Part shown: piece by piece, positions 15,802-23,840 of the stretch
Numbering within the stretch: position 1 is the first letter of the stretch
How the letters are laid out: every line of letters starts with the position of its first letter
Assembly (NCBI RefSeq): GCF_006539345.1
Contig: NZ_BJMV01000010.1
Location: 62,001 to 126,000 of the forward strand
Direction: 5' to 3'
From: Acetobacter peroxydans
GTDB lineage: Bacteria; Pseudomonadota; Alphaproteobacteria; Acetobacterales; Acetobacteraceae
Length of the DNA: 64,000 nucleotides
Program-made: the position numbers and the translations under genes
The notes under the pieces: generated by a model
What the model was told of the DNA's origin: nothing
Database searches by the model: none
The model's input: the letters and a program-made list of their open reading frames with translations, nothing else

Positions 15802-17121
15802 TTAGCAATCCATGGTCATCTGTCGTTCCCATTCGGACAGATGGCCACAATGCGCGTTCCAGTCAGCGGTTTTGATCTTGAGGTAGGGGTCCACAAAACC
15901 ATCGCCCAGCATACCACGCAGCACGGCTGATTCATCCAGAGCGCGCAGGGCATCGAGCAGATTCAACGGCAGGCGCATGGCATTCTGCACCTTGTGGCCT
16001 TCAAGATACATATTGATATCCAGCGGCTCACCCGGATCACGCCCCTGCTCAATGCCGTCCAAACCGGCCGCCAGCAGGGCCGCCTGCAGCAGATAGGGGT
16101 TAGCGGCGCCATCGGGCAGGCGCATTTCAAACCGGCCACCACCGGGCACGCGGATCATGTGCGTACGGTTATCCCCCGCATAGGTCACGGTGTTGGGCGA
16201 CCAGGTTGCCCCCGAAACCGTGCGCGGCGCGTTGATGCGCTTATAGGAGTTGACCGTGGGGTTGAGGATGGCGCACAGCGCCTTGGCGTTATGGATCAGC
16301 CCGCCGACAAAATTATACCCTTTTGCGGACAGTTCCATTTTGTCCGCCGGATCATGGCAGACATTGCTGGCACCCTGCCACAGCGAGATATGCGCATGGC
16401 AGCCGCTTCCGGTCAGGTGCATGAAGGGCTTGGGCATGAACGTCGCCCGCAGGCCGTGCTTTTCAGCAATGGCACGCGCCATGAACTTGAAAAAAACATG
16501 CCGGTCGGCTGTTACCAGCGCATCGGCATATTTCCAGTTCATTTCGAACTGTCCGTTGGCGTCCTCGTGGTCGTTCTGGTAGGGCTCCCAGCCGAGGGAC
16601 TGCATGGCGTCGCACAGCTCGGCAATCACGTCGTAACGCCGCATCAGGGCCGAGGCATCGTAGCAGGGCTTAACGCTGGAATCGTGCTCATCGCCCACCT
16701 GGGCACCGTCGGGAGTCACAAGAAAGAACTCGGCTTCAACGCCGGTCTTGACCGTAATCCCGTGATCGGCCGCGCGCTGGATCATACGCTTGAGGGTGTT
16801 ACGCGGCCCCTGTGTCACGTACTGGCCGTGCATCTTCAGATCTGCTGGCAGCCAGCCGACTTCGGGCTTCCAGGGAAGCTGCACAAGACCTGAAGGGTCG
16901 GGAATGGCCAGAAGGTCCGGGTCGGCGGGGGACATGTCGAACGCGGCCGCAAAACCGGCAAAACCCGCGCCGTTTTTCTGCATCCCGGCAATGGCCGAAG
17001 CAGGCACGAGCTTGGCGCGCTGCGCACCGGAAAGGTCGATAAACGAGATCAGAAAATAGCGGATACCTTTTTCACGGGCCACAGTTTCCAAATCGTAACA
17101 TTTTTGCTGGACGTTATCCAT
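15802..17121 (-). CDS. gmaS: Glutamine synthetase-like ligase, probable gamma-glutamylmethylamide synthetase
   Basis: The 439-residue protein has the glutamine-synthetase fold. Metal and substrate motifs are GVEAEFFLV, NDHEDANGQFEMNW, GSGCHAHISLW, NPTVNSYKRI and GGGRFEMRLPDGAANPYL. The SYKRINAPRTVSGATWSPNT segment is characteristic of the GmaS/GlnT group rather than housekeeping GlnA. GmaS joins methylamine to glutamate with ATP; GlnT can use ammonia. Met 17121 was chosen over an upstream start because GGAAG precedes it and the family begins there. It follows the mgsC-like gene by 76 nt and is the last gene before a terminator. The mgsABC partners favour GmaS. Confidence 0.78.
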   Translation of the reverse strand: MDNVQQKCYDLETVAREKGIRYFLISFIDLSGAQRAKLVPASAIAGMQKNGAGFAGFAAAFDMSPADPDLLAIPDPSGLVQLPWKPEVGWLPADLKMHGQYVTQGPRNTLKRMIQRAADHGITVKTGVEAEFFLVTPDGAQVGDEHDSSVKPCYDASALMRRYDVIAELCDAMQSLGWEPYQNDHEDANGQFEMNWKYADALVTADRHVFFKFMARAIAEKHGLRATFMPKPFMHLTGSGCHAHISLWQGASNVCHDPADKMELSAKGYNFVGGLIHNAKALCAILNPTVNSYKRINAPRTVSGATWSPNTVTYAGDNRTHMIRVPGGGRFEMRLPDGAANPYLLQAALLAAGLDGIEQGRDPGEPLDINMYLEGHKVQNAMRLPLNLLDALRALDESAVLRGMLGDGFVDPYLKIKTADWNAHCGHLSEWERQMTMDC

Positions 17122-17197
17122 TGATGCGCTTCCATTCCTTAACACTGCTTCCCCCGGCCGGTGGCACGGGGGAAGTCCTGTCTTGATCAAACGCCTT

Positions 17198-18535
17198 TCA
17201 GAAACCGGCCTTGCCCGGATACCAGTCGGTTCCCGCCAGAGGCAGGCGCGTCATAGCGGCGGCCTCCATGGTCAGGGCCACCAGATCTTCGGGTTCAAGG
17301 TTATGCAGGTGGCTCTTGCCGCAGGCCCGCGCGATGGTCTGGGCTTCCATGGTCAGAACCGACAGGTAGTTGGCCAAACGACGCCCCCCCAGGATCGGGT
17401 CCAGCCGGGCGGACAGCGCAGGGTCCTGCGTGGTAATACCCGCCGGGTCGCGGCCATCCTGCCAGTCATCATACGCGCCGGGCACGGTGCCGAGCTTGGC
17501 GTATTCATCCGCCAGATCGGGGCTCTGATCTCCCAGAGCCACAAGAGCAGCCGTGCCAATGGCCACCGCATCGGCCCCCAGCGCCAGCGCCTTGGCCACG
17601 TCGGCCCCGGTGCGGATACCACCCGAGACAATCAACTGCACCTTGCGATGCAGGCCCAGGTCCTGCAACGCCTGCACCGCCGGGCGGATGGCCGCCAGAA
17701 TGGGCAGGCCCACATGTTCGATAAACACTTCCTGCGTTGCCGCCGTGCCGCCCTGCATCCCGTCCAGCACCACCACGTCGGCACCCGACTTCACCGCCAG
17801 CGAAACATCGTAATACGGGCGGCTGGCCCCGACCTTGACATAGATCGGCTTTTCCCAGCCCGTGATCTCACGCAGTTCCTCGATCTTGATTTCCAGATCA
17901 TCCGGGCCTGTCCAGTCCGGGTGACGGCAGGCGGAACGCTGGTCGATCCCTTCAGGCAGGTCACGCATCTGCGCCACGCGGGCGGAAATTTTCTGCCCCA
18001 GCAGCATACCGCCACCACCGGGCTTGGCCCCCTGCCCAACCACGATTTCAATCGCATCGGCCTTGCGCAGATCATCAGGGTTCATGCCGTAGCGCGACGG
18101 CAGATACTGGTAAACCAGTGTCGAGGAATGACCACGTTCCTCAGGCGTCATGCCGCCATCACCCGTGGTGGTGGATGTGCCCACCGCGCTGGCGCCACGG
18201 CCCAGTGCTTCCTTGGCCTGCGCGGACAGCGCGCCAAAGGACATGCCCGCGATCGTAACGGGGGTTTTCAGGTGTATGGGCTTTTTGGCAAAACGTGTGC
18301 CAAGAACAACATCCGTACCGCAGCGCTCACGGTAGCCCTCAAGCGGGTACCGCGACATGGATGCGCCAAGGAACAGCAGATCATCGAAATGCGGCAGCTT
18401 GCGCTTGGTGCCGCCGCCCCGGATATCGTAAATGCCTGTCGCGGCTGCACGCTGAATCTGCGAGACGGTGAACGGATCAAACGTTGCGGAAAACCGGGGC
18501 GTTGTCTTGGTATAATCGTGATGTTTTTCGGTCAT
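17198..18535 (-). CDS. mgsC: FMN glutamate-synthase-domain protein, MgsC/GlxD-like
   Basis: 445 residues. This is the FMN (alpha/beta barrel) domain of glutamate synthase as a separate subunit, with GAKPGGGGMLLGQKIS, YVKVGASRPYYD, LDGMQGGTAAT and SGGIRTGADVAKALALGADAV (FMN phosphate site). In N-methylglutamate synthase it would bind the imino intermediate. The cysteine cluster that holds 3Fe-4S in GltB is missing: the region reads YDDWQDGRDPAGITTQDP, without the Cys residues expected before GxTTQ. ATG 18535 has GAGG upstream and lies 7 nt after the preceding stop, so the subunits are translated together. Confidence 0.8.
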   Translation of the reverse strand: MTEKHHDYTKTTPRFSATFDPFTVSQIQRAAATGIYDIRGGGTKRKLPHFDDLLFLGASMSRYPLEGYRERCGTDVVLGTRFAKKPIHLKTPVTIAGMSFGALSAQAKEALGRGASAVGTSTTTGDGGMTPEERGHSSTLVYQYLPSRYGMNPDDLRKADAIEIVVGQGAKPGGGGMLLGQKISARVAQMRDLPEGIDQRSACRHPDWTGPDDLEIKIEELREITGWEKPIYVKVGASRPYYDVSLAVKSGADVVVLDGMQGGTAATQEVFIEHVGLPILAAIRPAVQALQDLGLHRKVQLIVSGGIRTGADVAKALALGADAVAIGTAALVALGDQSPDLADEYAKLGTVPGAYDDWQDGRDPAGITTQDPALSARLDPILGGRRLANYLSVLTMEAQTIARACGKSHLHNLEPEDLVALTMEAAAMTRLPLAGTDWYPGKAGF

Positions 18536-18542
18536 GACAGCC

Positions 18543-19220
18543 TCAGTATGCCGATGCGTTATCGACGTGGAAATGATAGAGCGTGCGGGCCGAACCATAG
18601 AGCCGGAAATCTTCGGGCTTGCAGTCCGTTACACCGGCCTGTTCGAGCAGCGTTGCGACAATGGCGCGATCTTCGGGCTTCATCTCTTTTTCTTCACAAT
18701 CGGCTCCAAGGCTACGAACCTTGCCGCGCACGAAAATGCGTGTCTCGTAAAGGGAATCTCCCAGCGCTTCTCCCGCATCGCCACAAACGACCAGATTGCC
18801 GCTCTGCGCCATGAACGCGCTCATGTGACCAATGGAGCCACGCACGACAATATCCACGCCTTTCATGGAAATACCGCAGCGTGCCCCGGCATCGCCATCA
18901 ATCACCAGCAGGCCGCCATGGGCCGTGGCCCCGGCGCTGGAACTGGCATTGCCTTTGACATGAACCCGACCGCTCATCATGTTTTCCGCAACGCCCTGTC
19001 CGGCATTGCCGTTAATCACCACGCTGGCCTGCTGGTTCATGCCAGCCGCGTAATACCCGGCATGACCTTCAATCGCCACCTCAAGCGGCTGGGTCAGCCC
19101 CACAGCCAGCGCGTGCCGGCCATTCGGGTTGGAAATTGTCCATTGTGTACCGGCACTTTCCGTCTGCAAGCGGCTGTTCAGCTCACGCAGCGTGGTCGTG
19201 TTCAAATCTATCGTCTGCAT
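18543..19220 (-). CDS. mgsB: GXGXG-domain glutamate-synthase-like subunit, MgsB/GlxC-like
   Basis: The 225-residue protein consists almost entirely of the right-handed beta-helix repeat found at the C-terminus of glutamate synthase, with repeated G-x-x-G-x-G segments such as IEGHAGYYAAGM, INGNAGQGVAENM, VKGNASSSAGATAHGG and VRGSIGHMS. In GltB this domain is structural and helps form the ammonia tunnel. Here it is a free subunit between the amidotransferase and FMN subunits, the gene order of mgsABC and of rhizobial glxBCD. It lies 15 nt downstream of mgsA. Confidence 0.83.
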   Translation of the reverse strand: MQTIDLNTTTLRELNSRLQTESAGTQWTISNPNGRHALAVGLTQPLEVAIEGHAGYYAAGMNQQASVVINGNAGQGVAENMMSGRVHVKGNASSSAGATAHGGLLVIDGDAGARCGISMKGVDIVVRGSIGHMSAFMAQSGNLVVCGDAGEALGDSLYETRIFVRGKVRSLGADCEEKEMKPEDRAIVATLLEQAGVTDCKPEDFRLYGSARTLYHFHVDNASAY

Positions 19221-19235
19221 TGCTTCAATCCTGCC

Positions 19236-20135
19236 TTACGCTGCGTGTTCCCAATGATAGACCCGCTGCGGTTCCGGCTCGAACACCTCAGCACTGGCAA
19301 TGCCGGGCAGACCGGCAAAGGAACGGTATTCCGAGGCAAAGGCCACGTAATCATCCGTCTCGGCCATGACAGCCGGCTTGCAGGCCACCGGATCGCGCAG
19401 GACAGCAAAACCGTCACGCGTGCCGACAACAAAAGTATAGAAGCCATCAAGATCGTTCAGAGATGCCTTGAGAGCCTGATCCAGCTTTTCACCCTTGGAC
19501 AGACGCCAGGACAGATAGCCAGCCGCCACCTCCGAATCGTTTTCCGTCTCGAAACGCAGGCCTTCACGCACAAGCTGGCGGCGCAGCGAGTTGTGGTTGG
19601 AGAGCGAACCGTTATGCACAAGGCACTGATCCGGCCCGGTGGAGAACGGATGCGCGCCGGCCACCGTCACCGCAGATTCCGTCGCCATTCTGGTATGGCC
19701 AATCGCGTGTGTACCGCTCATCTTTTCCAGAGCAAAGCGCGAGGCAACATGCTCGGGCAGGCCGACACCCTTGTAAAGTTCAATGCTTTCCCCGCTGGAA
19801 GCAAAGGCAACGCCATCGTCGAACATATCGACATAGGCACGCACGGCAGGTTCATACTCGGCGGCGTAAATCAGGATGACGTGGTCATGACGCTTGTGAA
19901 CTTCGCCGCTTCCACCAATGATTTCCAGAAAACCCGCTTCAAAGGGGCCGATATTGCCATCGGACAGGCCGCGCACGGTCATCTTGCGCTGGCCCGCGCC
20001 AGCCCCGTTATAGACTGCAAAACCTGCGCTATCAGGGCCGCGCTCGGTCATGGTTTTCAGCATCTGGGACGTCAGGCGCCCCAGTTCAGGCTCAAGCGCC
20101 CGGTTTTTGAGAAACAACCCTACGATGCCGCACAT
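19236..20135 (-). CDS. mgsA: Class II glutamine amidotransferase subunit, MgsA/GlxB-like
   Basis: 299 residues. ATG 20135 is required because the mature N-terminus is the catalytic Cys of MCGIVGLF; GGGGG lies 6 nt upstream. The class II signatures are GHTRMAT, LVHNGSLSNHNSL and ETENDSEVAA. It would release ammonia, or methylamine from gamma-glutamylmethylamide, for use in the partner subunits. It is the first gene of the mgsA-mgsB-mgsC-gmaS order, 105 nt downstream of the XRE-cupin regulator. Confidence 0.85.
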   Translation of the reverse strand: MCGIVGLFLKNRALEPELGRLTSQMLKTMTERGPDSAGFAVYNGAGAGQRKMTVRGLSDGNIGPFEAGFLEIIGGSGEVHKRHDHVILIYAAEYEPAVRAYVDMFDDGVAFASSGESIELYKGVGLPEHVASRFALEKMSGTHAIGHTRMATESAVTVAGAHPFSTGPDQCLVHNGSLSNHNSLRRQLVREGLRFETENDSEVAAGYLSWRLSKGEKLDQALKASLNDLDGFYTFVVGTRDGFAVLRDPVACKPAVMAETDDYVAFASEYRSFAGLPGIASAEVFEPEPQRVYHWEHAA

Positions 20136-20208
20136 CGTTAACCCCCGAAGAGCATGGAACAACTGTGGCCATACAATCAGAAGATGAAACGATATGTCAA
20201 CGGTAAAG

Positions 20209-20245
20209 AATAAAACTTTCCTTACAGGAAATATCCGGTTTTATT
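20209..20245. promoter_or_regulatory. Nested inverted repeat in front of the mgs operon
   Basis: An outer perfect repeat, AATAAAAC (20209-20216) and GTTTTATT (20238-20245), encloses an inner TTTCC (20217-20221), 5-nt spacer and GGAAA (20227-20231). It spans the stop of the XRE-cupin gene and the upstream region of mgsA. The inner motif recurs before amtB with the same ACAGGAAAT half. It may be an operator or may also end the regulator transcript. Confidence 0.45.
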
Positions 20246-20933
20246 CCCCTTCCCGGGGATAGACGATAATGGAGAGATAACTGATTGGTTTTTCAATAAA
20301 TTTTTCAGGGCCATGCGGTGCCTGGCTGTCGAACATCAGTGTATCGCCCGGCCCCATTTCGTACACTTCCTCGCCATGCCTGTAGGCCACGCGGCCCTTG
20401 AGCATGTAAAGCATTTCGATTCCATGATGCCTGAAGCTGACATAGGGCTGGGCATCGTCATGCAGTGTGATCAGATACGGCTCCAGCACCAGCGGTCCGT
20501 TAAGCAGATGCCCCAGCAGCCTGTAATGGTGCCCCGCCTTGGTGCCCCGCCGCTCGATGGCAACGCCCGGCCCGGCCCGCACGAAGGAACAGTCGCGTTG
20601 TTCCTCAGCGGTGGCGAAAAGCTGGCTGAGCGGGACATTGAGCGCGCGGCAGACAGCCTGCAACGTGGAGAGTGAAGGAGAAATCTGGCCGTTTTCTATT
20701 TTCGACAGCATACCAAGCGAAATGCCCGCCGCTGTCGCCAGGTCGCTGCCTGTCAGTTCCGCACGGCGTCTGACCTGCCGGATCTGCGCGCCCAGCGATT
20801 CCTCAAGCGTCAGTTCGCGCGCCGGACTGGCCAGCGACCCGGTCGCAAGAACCGCGCCCTGTTTCTCGTCCGTGTTTTTAGGTGTTGCCGCCTTGCGGCC
20901 CGCCGTCTGACGACGTGTCACGGGTGTCACCAT
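20241..20933 (-). CDS. XRE-family regulator with C-terminal cupin domain
   Basis: 230 residues. A basic N-terminal tail is followed by an XRE HTH at about residues 48-103 (IRQVRRRAELTGSDLATAAG and GMLSKIENGQISPSLSTLQ). A cupin at about 155-228 carries VSFRHHGIEMLYMLKGRVAYRHG. Regulators of this class (PuuR-like in architecture) control amine and nitrogen genes and sense a small ligand through the cupin. ATG 20933 lies 2 nt after the GNAT gene stop and is preceded by GGGA; ATG 20951 is the alternative. Adjacent mgs genes are the likely targets. Confidence 0.87.
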   Translation of the reverse strand: MVTPVTRRQTAGRKAATPKNTDEKQGAVLATGSLASPARELTLEESLGAQIRQVRRRAELTGSDLATAAGISLGMLSKIENGQISPSLSTLQAVCRALNVPLSQLFATAEEQRDCSFVRAGPGVAIERRGTKAGHHYRLLGHLLNGPLVLEPYLITLHDDAQPYVSFRHHGIEMLYMLKGRVAYRHGEEVYEMGPGDTLMFDSQAPHGPEKFIEKPISYLSIIVYPREGE

Positions 20934-20935
20934 TT

Positions 20936-21358
20936 TTATCCCAGCCTGCATCGCATGGAAGGTGCCTGATGCAGTTCGAATCCTAGCTGTTGATAAAAGG
21001 GCACGGCTGTATCGCGCGCGTCCAGAAACACCGCGCCCATTCCGCGCGCCAGGGCTTCTTCCCGCGCGTGCGCCATCAGCGCACGGCCTATGCCGCGGCC
21101 GCGACAGGCTGCGTCCACCACTAGGTCATCCACATGCAGGAAAGCCCCGCGGGCAAGCGTATGCACGGGCCTCAGCCCCATCACGCCCACGAGTTTCCCG
21201 GATTCAAATGCACCGATCAACTCGTACCCGGCGGACATCTGCCGGAGCACGGCCTGTTCGAACGCGGCTGCGTCGAGTGTCCGCAACTGCGCCACAATCG
21301 GATAAGCCGCCGCTATTTCCCGCGTGCCGAGGCGCCGCACCACAAGAGAGTCTGCCAC
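20936..21358 (-). CDS. GNAT-family N-acetyltransferase
   Basis: The 140-residue single-domain acetyltransferase has the acetyl-CoA pyrophosphate-binding motif RGRGIGRALM at about residue 87, preceded by the beta-4 strand FLHVDDLVVDAACRG. FYQQLGFE near the end is the usual motif B. The substrate cannot be predicted. It lies directly upstream of the XRE-cupin regulator on the same strand and may be its operon partner. Confidence 0.85.
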   Translation of the reverse strand: MADSLVVRRLGTREIAAAYPIVAQLRTLDAAAFEQAVLRQMSAGYELIGAFESGKLVGVMGLRPVHTLARGAFLHVDDLVVDAACRGRGIGRALMAHAREEALARGMGAVFLDARDTAVPFYQQLGFELHQAPSMRCRLG

Positions 21359-21439
21359 CGCTCCCTCCCCGCTTCGAGTCCTGCCCTGCGGCCTGAGGGA
21401 GAAGTCCCCCGTCAGAACCGGCCGGGCAGGCGGACTCCG

Positions 21440-22075
21440 TTAATGCGTGGAAGCGGGCGCCTGAGGAGCCCCAACCGCGCTTGGCTGGGTTACGTTGGTG
21501 ATCACGTAGGAAATCGCTTCCATACGCGTCATATCCACTACGTCGCCCACTTTCAGTGTCGCCAGAAAATCCTGCATGGCCTTCGTGCGCAGAGCGGCCA
21601 CATGCAAAGCGCCATCATCCGTGACGAAGGCAACAGAGTGGGTCTTGAGGTTGATGGACTGAATTGTGGCCCGCTCACGGTTGAAGGCGGCAATCACGCC
21701 GCGCGGGTGCCCGAGCGCAAAGCCGCGCGCTGTTGTCAGGGTGGATTCCGGCATGGGGCTACCGGGAGGGGCCATTTGAGCGCCCAGCGTTTCCACAAAG
21801 GAAATCTCAAGGCGGTCACCCGAATGCAGGTGCGGCAGATCGCTCACGCCCGTGCCGTACTCGATGGTGATCAGATGCCCGTTACCCTCGCGCAGAAGAA
21901 CCTCGCGCGCTTCACGATCCACCGTTTCCACAACAGCGCTGGCGTGCTGGTGCTTGAGCAGCACGGAAGCCTGCGCCTGCGCGGCTGAAGGCTGCACGGC
22001 CCCGGCAAAGGCGCACAGGCCGGTCGCAACGAGCGCCAGAGCCCTGAAAGAAAAACGCGGAGCATGAATACGCAT
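21440..22075 (-). CDS. Exported protein of unknown function
   Basis: 211 residues from ATG 22075, with AAGGA about 10 nt upstream. The N-terminus is a Sec signal peptide (MRIHAPRFSFRALALVATGL, then an AQA-type cleavage site). The mature part is rich in beta segments with no Cys and no recognised catalytic motif. Hydrophobic-polar alternation such as TIEYGTGVSDLPHLHSGD and AAFNRERATIQSINLKTHSV suggests small beta domains. I do not recognise the family. The gene stands alone between GNAT and a short Cys-rich peptide gene. Confidence 0.75.
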   Translation of the reverse strand: MRIHAPRFSFRALALVATGLCAFAGAVQPSAAQAQASVLLKHQHASAVVETVDREAREVLLREGNGHLITIEYGTGVSDLPHLHSGDRLEISFVETLGAQMAPPGSPMPESTLTTARGFALGHPRGVIAAFNRERATIQSINLKTHSVAFVTDDGALHVAALRTKAMQDFLATLKVGDVVDMTRMEAISYVITNVTQPSAVGAPQAPASTH

Positions 22076-22253
22076 GGTCTTCAATCCTTTCCATCATCAG
22101 CCACAAACGGCGTCCCGTCACGATCAGGGCTGAAGCCCCTTCCATGCAATGGGCCGCCAGGCTGAATACGATCCGTTATCTTGACCATAACACACGCCGA
22201 GACAAAGCGTTATCCGTTAGCGGCGGTCGTTTTTGCCTTTGGAGCCATGATAC

Positions 22254-22284
22254 AAAAAAGCCCGTCCGGCGGAACCGAACGGGC
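22254..22284 (-). terminator. Rho-independent terminator of the 37-residue peptide gene
   Basis: On the minus strand GCCCGTTCGG and CCGGACGGGC pair over 10 bp (one G-T) around a 5-nt loop, followed by six T residues. It lies 43 nt past the stop of the small gene. Confidence 0.85.
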
Positions 22285-22326
22285 CTAAGCCACTCCACAC
22301 TCAGCGCGGGAACAGCCCGGCTGTAC

Positions 22327-22440
22327 TCAGGCGCAGCACTTCTTTTTACGGAAGAAATAGAAGGCGCTCGCGATCAGACCAACCAGAAGCAGGCCGCGCA
22401 CGCAGGGAGATTTTGGGCATTTTGTCAGACAGTTTGCCAT
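22327..22440 (-). CDS. Small Cys-rich single-pass membrane peptide, 37 aa
   Basis: This short gene reads MANCLTKCPKSPCVRGLL at its start, continues as one hydrophobic helix (about residues 17-30), and ends in FFRKKKCCA. Five Cys residues lie outside the helix: three before it at 6- and 5-residue intervals or less, and two adjacent at the C-terminus. AAGGA sits 8 nt before the ATG, and a strong terminator follows, so it looks like a complete transcription unit. The basic cluster after the helix predicts that the C-terminus is cytoplasmic. Metal binding or disulfide chemistry is possible but unproven. I know no family for it. Confidence 0.7.
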   Translation of the reverse strand: MANCLTKCPKSPCVRGLLLVGLIASAFYFFRKKKCCA

Positions 22441-22661
22441 GGGGAGGTATCCTTACACACTCATGTTCAGCCTGTTCAGAAACAGGTTGGAAAGAGTTTA
22501 ACCTATCCTCCCGCTCGCGTCATGCCACTTGTCCGCTTCAGGACGCGCCGCAGAGCTGGCATGTCCGGCGGGGCCGGAGGCGACGCCGCTCCCGGCATCT
22601 GAAACTTCGTACACCCGCGTGCGAATCGTCAGCGACGCGCCCCACAACATCCGCGATTTTA

Positions 22662-23840
22662 TCAGGCGGTTTTACCACGCCGGGAAAACAGGGCACGCCA
22701 TCCGCTCCAGTAGCGGCTTTTTACATCCCTGTCGGCATCATCGTCGCCCAGAAGCTGGATCAGTCGGCGCAGGTCTGTCAGCAGGATGCCAACGACAAAG
22801 CGGATAATCGGATCGCTCGTGCCCGTGGCGGATGGCAAAGCCGCGATCACTTCCGCCGCAACCCGGTTATCCGCACCCGTGCGGGCCACGGCCTCGCTCT
22901 CACAACGCTGGATGATCCACTGGAACCCCCGCAGCATACCTGCGCGCAGGGCGGCGGCGGACTGCGCGGGCAAAGCCACACCGCTATCGGGCAGGCTGAG
23001 CATGGCGCGCGCCACCACCAGGGCATCCATCTGCAACTGCCGCAGGCCATTGGGCAGGCGGGCCAGCATGGGGTCACGCTCTTCCAGCGGCACCCAGTGT
23101 TCGCGCCGCGCCTCTTCCAGTGCCGCGTGTACCAGACGGAGCGAAGCCGCACATTCGTCGTTCATGTCCTGAATGACGGACCATTCAACATGGCCCGCGC
23201 GCGCCTTCTGCAACATGGCCAGAATCTGGCGCACCGTCACCGCCGCATTGCGGAAAGCATCGCGCCGGGCCTGTTCATGCAGCACCACATACGTCACCAG
23301 CGTTGAGGCACTCACCCCAATCATGATGGCAATCACCCGCTCGATCGGGCGCATATAGGGGCTGTCATCCGCTGGAAACAGGATGGCGATCATGAGCGTG
23401 ACAATGCCCATGCGCGCTTCAGGATTGAACGACGCCAGCACGACCAGCGGCACAAAAGCCAGCGTGAACGCCCCCCATAGCGGCCAGTGCAGGAACAGCA
23501 TGAGCGTAATGGGAATGACGCTGACCGAAGCGCCGATGAGCGTGCCCACAAGCTGGTCACGCCCCTTAGAAATGGTGTCGGTAATGCTGTTCTGTGTAAC
23601 GATGACTGACGTAATCAGCGCCCAGCCGGGTTCCTGCAGGCTGGTCAGCCAGGCGACAATGGCCGCCAGCCCCACAGCACTGAGCAGGCGCACCGACTGA
23701 CAGAAGGCGGAGTGCACACGCCAGCGGGCCAAAGCGGAAAGGCCCCGCGCGACCATGGGCCAGCGCTGCACCCTCAGCCACCATTTTGCGGTCAAGAGAG
23801 TCAGGGAGCGGCCTCCCCCCCCAAGGGCAGCGGAATCCAC
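22662..23840 (-). CDS. FUSC-family (fusaric acid resistance-like) membrane protein
   Basis: About 392 residues. Six hydrophobic segments in the N-terminal half (about residues 48-190) include the family feature WALITSVIVTQNSITDTISKGRDQLVGTLIGA, with the conserved R-x-x-G-T-x-x-G. A cytoplasmic helical C-terminal region of about 200 residues follows. Such proteins are putative exporters of aromatic acids. The GTG at 23840 overlaps the protease gene by 40 nt; ATG 23756 is a possible shorter start just before the first helix. It follows the DegP-type gene on the same strand and is probably co-transcribed. Confidence 0.8.
   Translation of the reverse strand: MDSAALGGGGRSLTLLTAKWWLRVQRWPMVARGLSALARWRVHSAFCQSVRLLSAVGLAAIVAWLTSLQEPGWALITSVIVTQNSITDTISKGRDQLVGTLIGASVSVIPITLMLFLHWPLWGAFTLAFVPLVVLASFNPEARMGIVTLMIAILFPADDSPYMRPIERVIAIMIGVSASTLVTYVVLHEQARRDAFRNAAVTVRQILAMLQKARAGHVEWSVIQDMNDECAASLRLVHAALEEARREHWVPLEERDPMLARLPNGLRQLQMDALVVARAMLSLPDSGVALPAQSAAALRAGMLRGFQWIIQRCESEAVARTGADNRVAAEVIAALPSATGTSDPIIRFVVGILLTDLRRLIQLLGDDDADRDVKSRYWSGWRALFSRRGKTA

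Noticed and set aside
15802-17121. Assignment of the ligase as gamma-glutamylputrescine synthetase (PuuA), given PuuB-like and PuuR-like neighbours
   Set aside because: The NSYKRINAPRTVSGATW segment is of the GmaS/GlnT type and mgsABC-like genes are its operon partners; no puuC is nearby, and the amidotransferase has a GuaA-like rather than a PuuD-like nucleophile motif.
22120-22140. GGGCTGAAGCCC sequence at 22126, similar to part of the hairpin at 8112
   Set aside because: Only about 9 bases are shared in a GC-rich genome and the second copy lacks the inner stem, so a repeat family is not supported.
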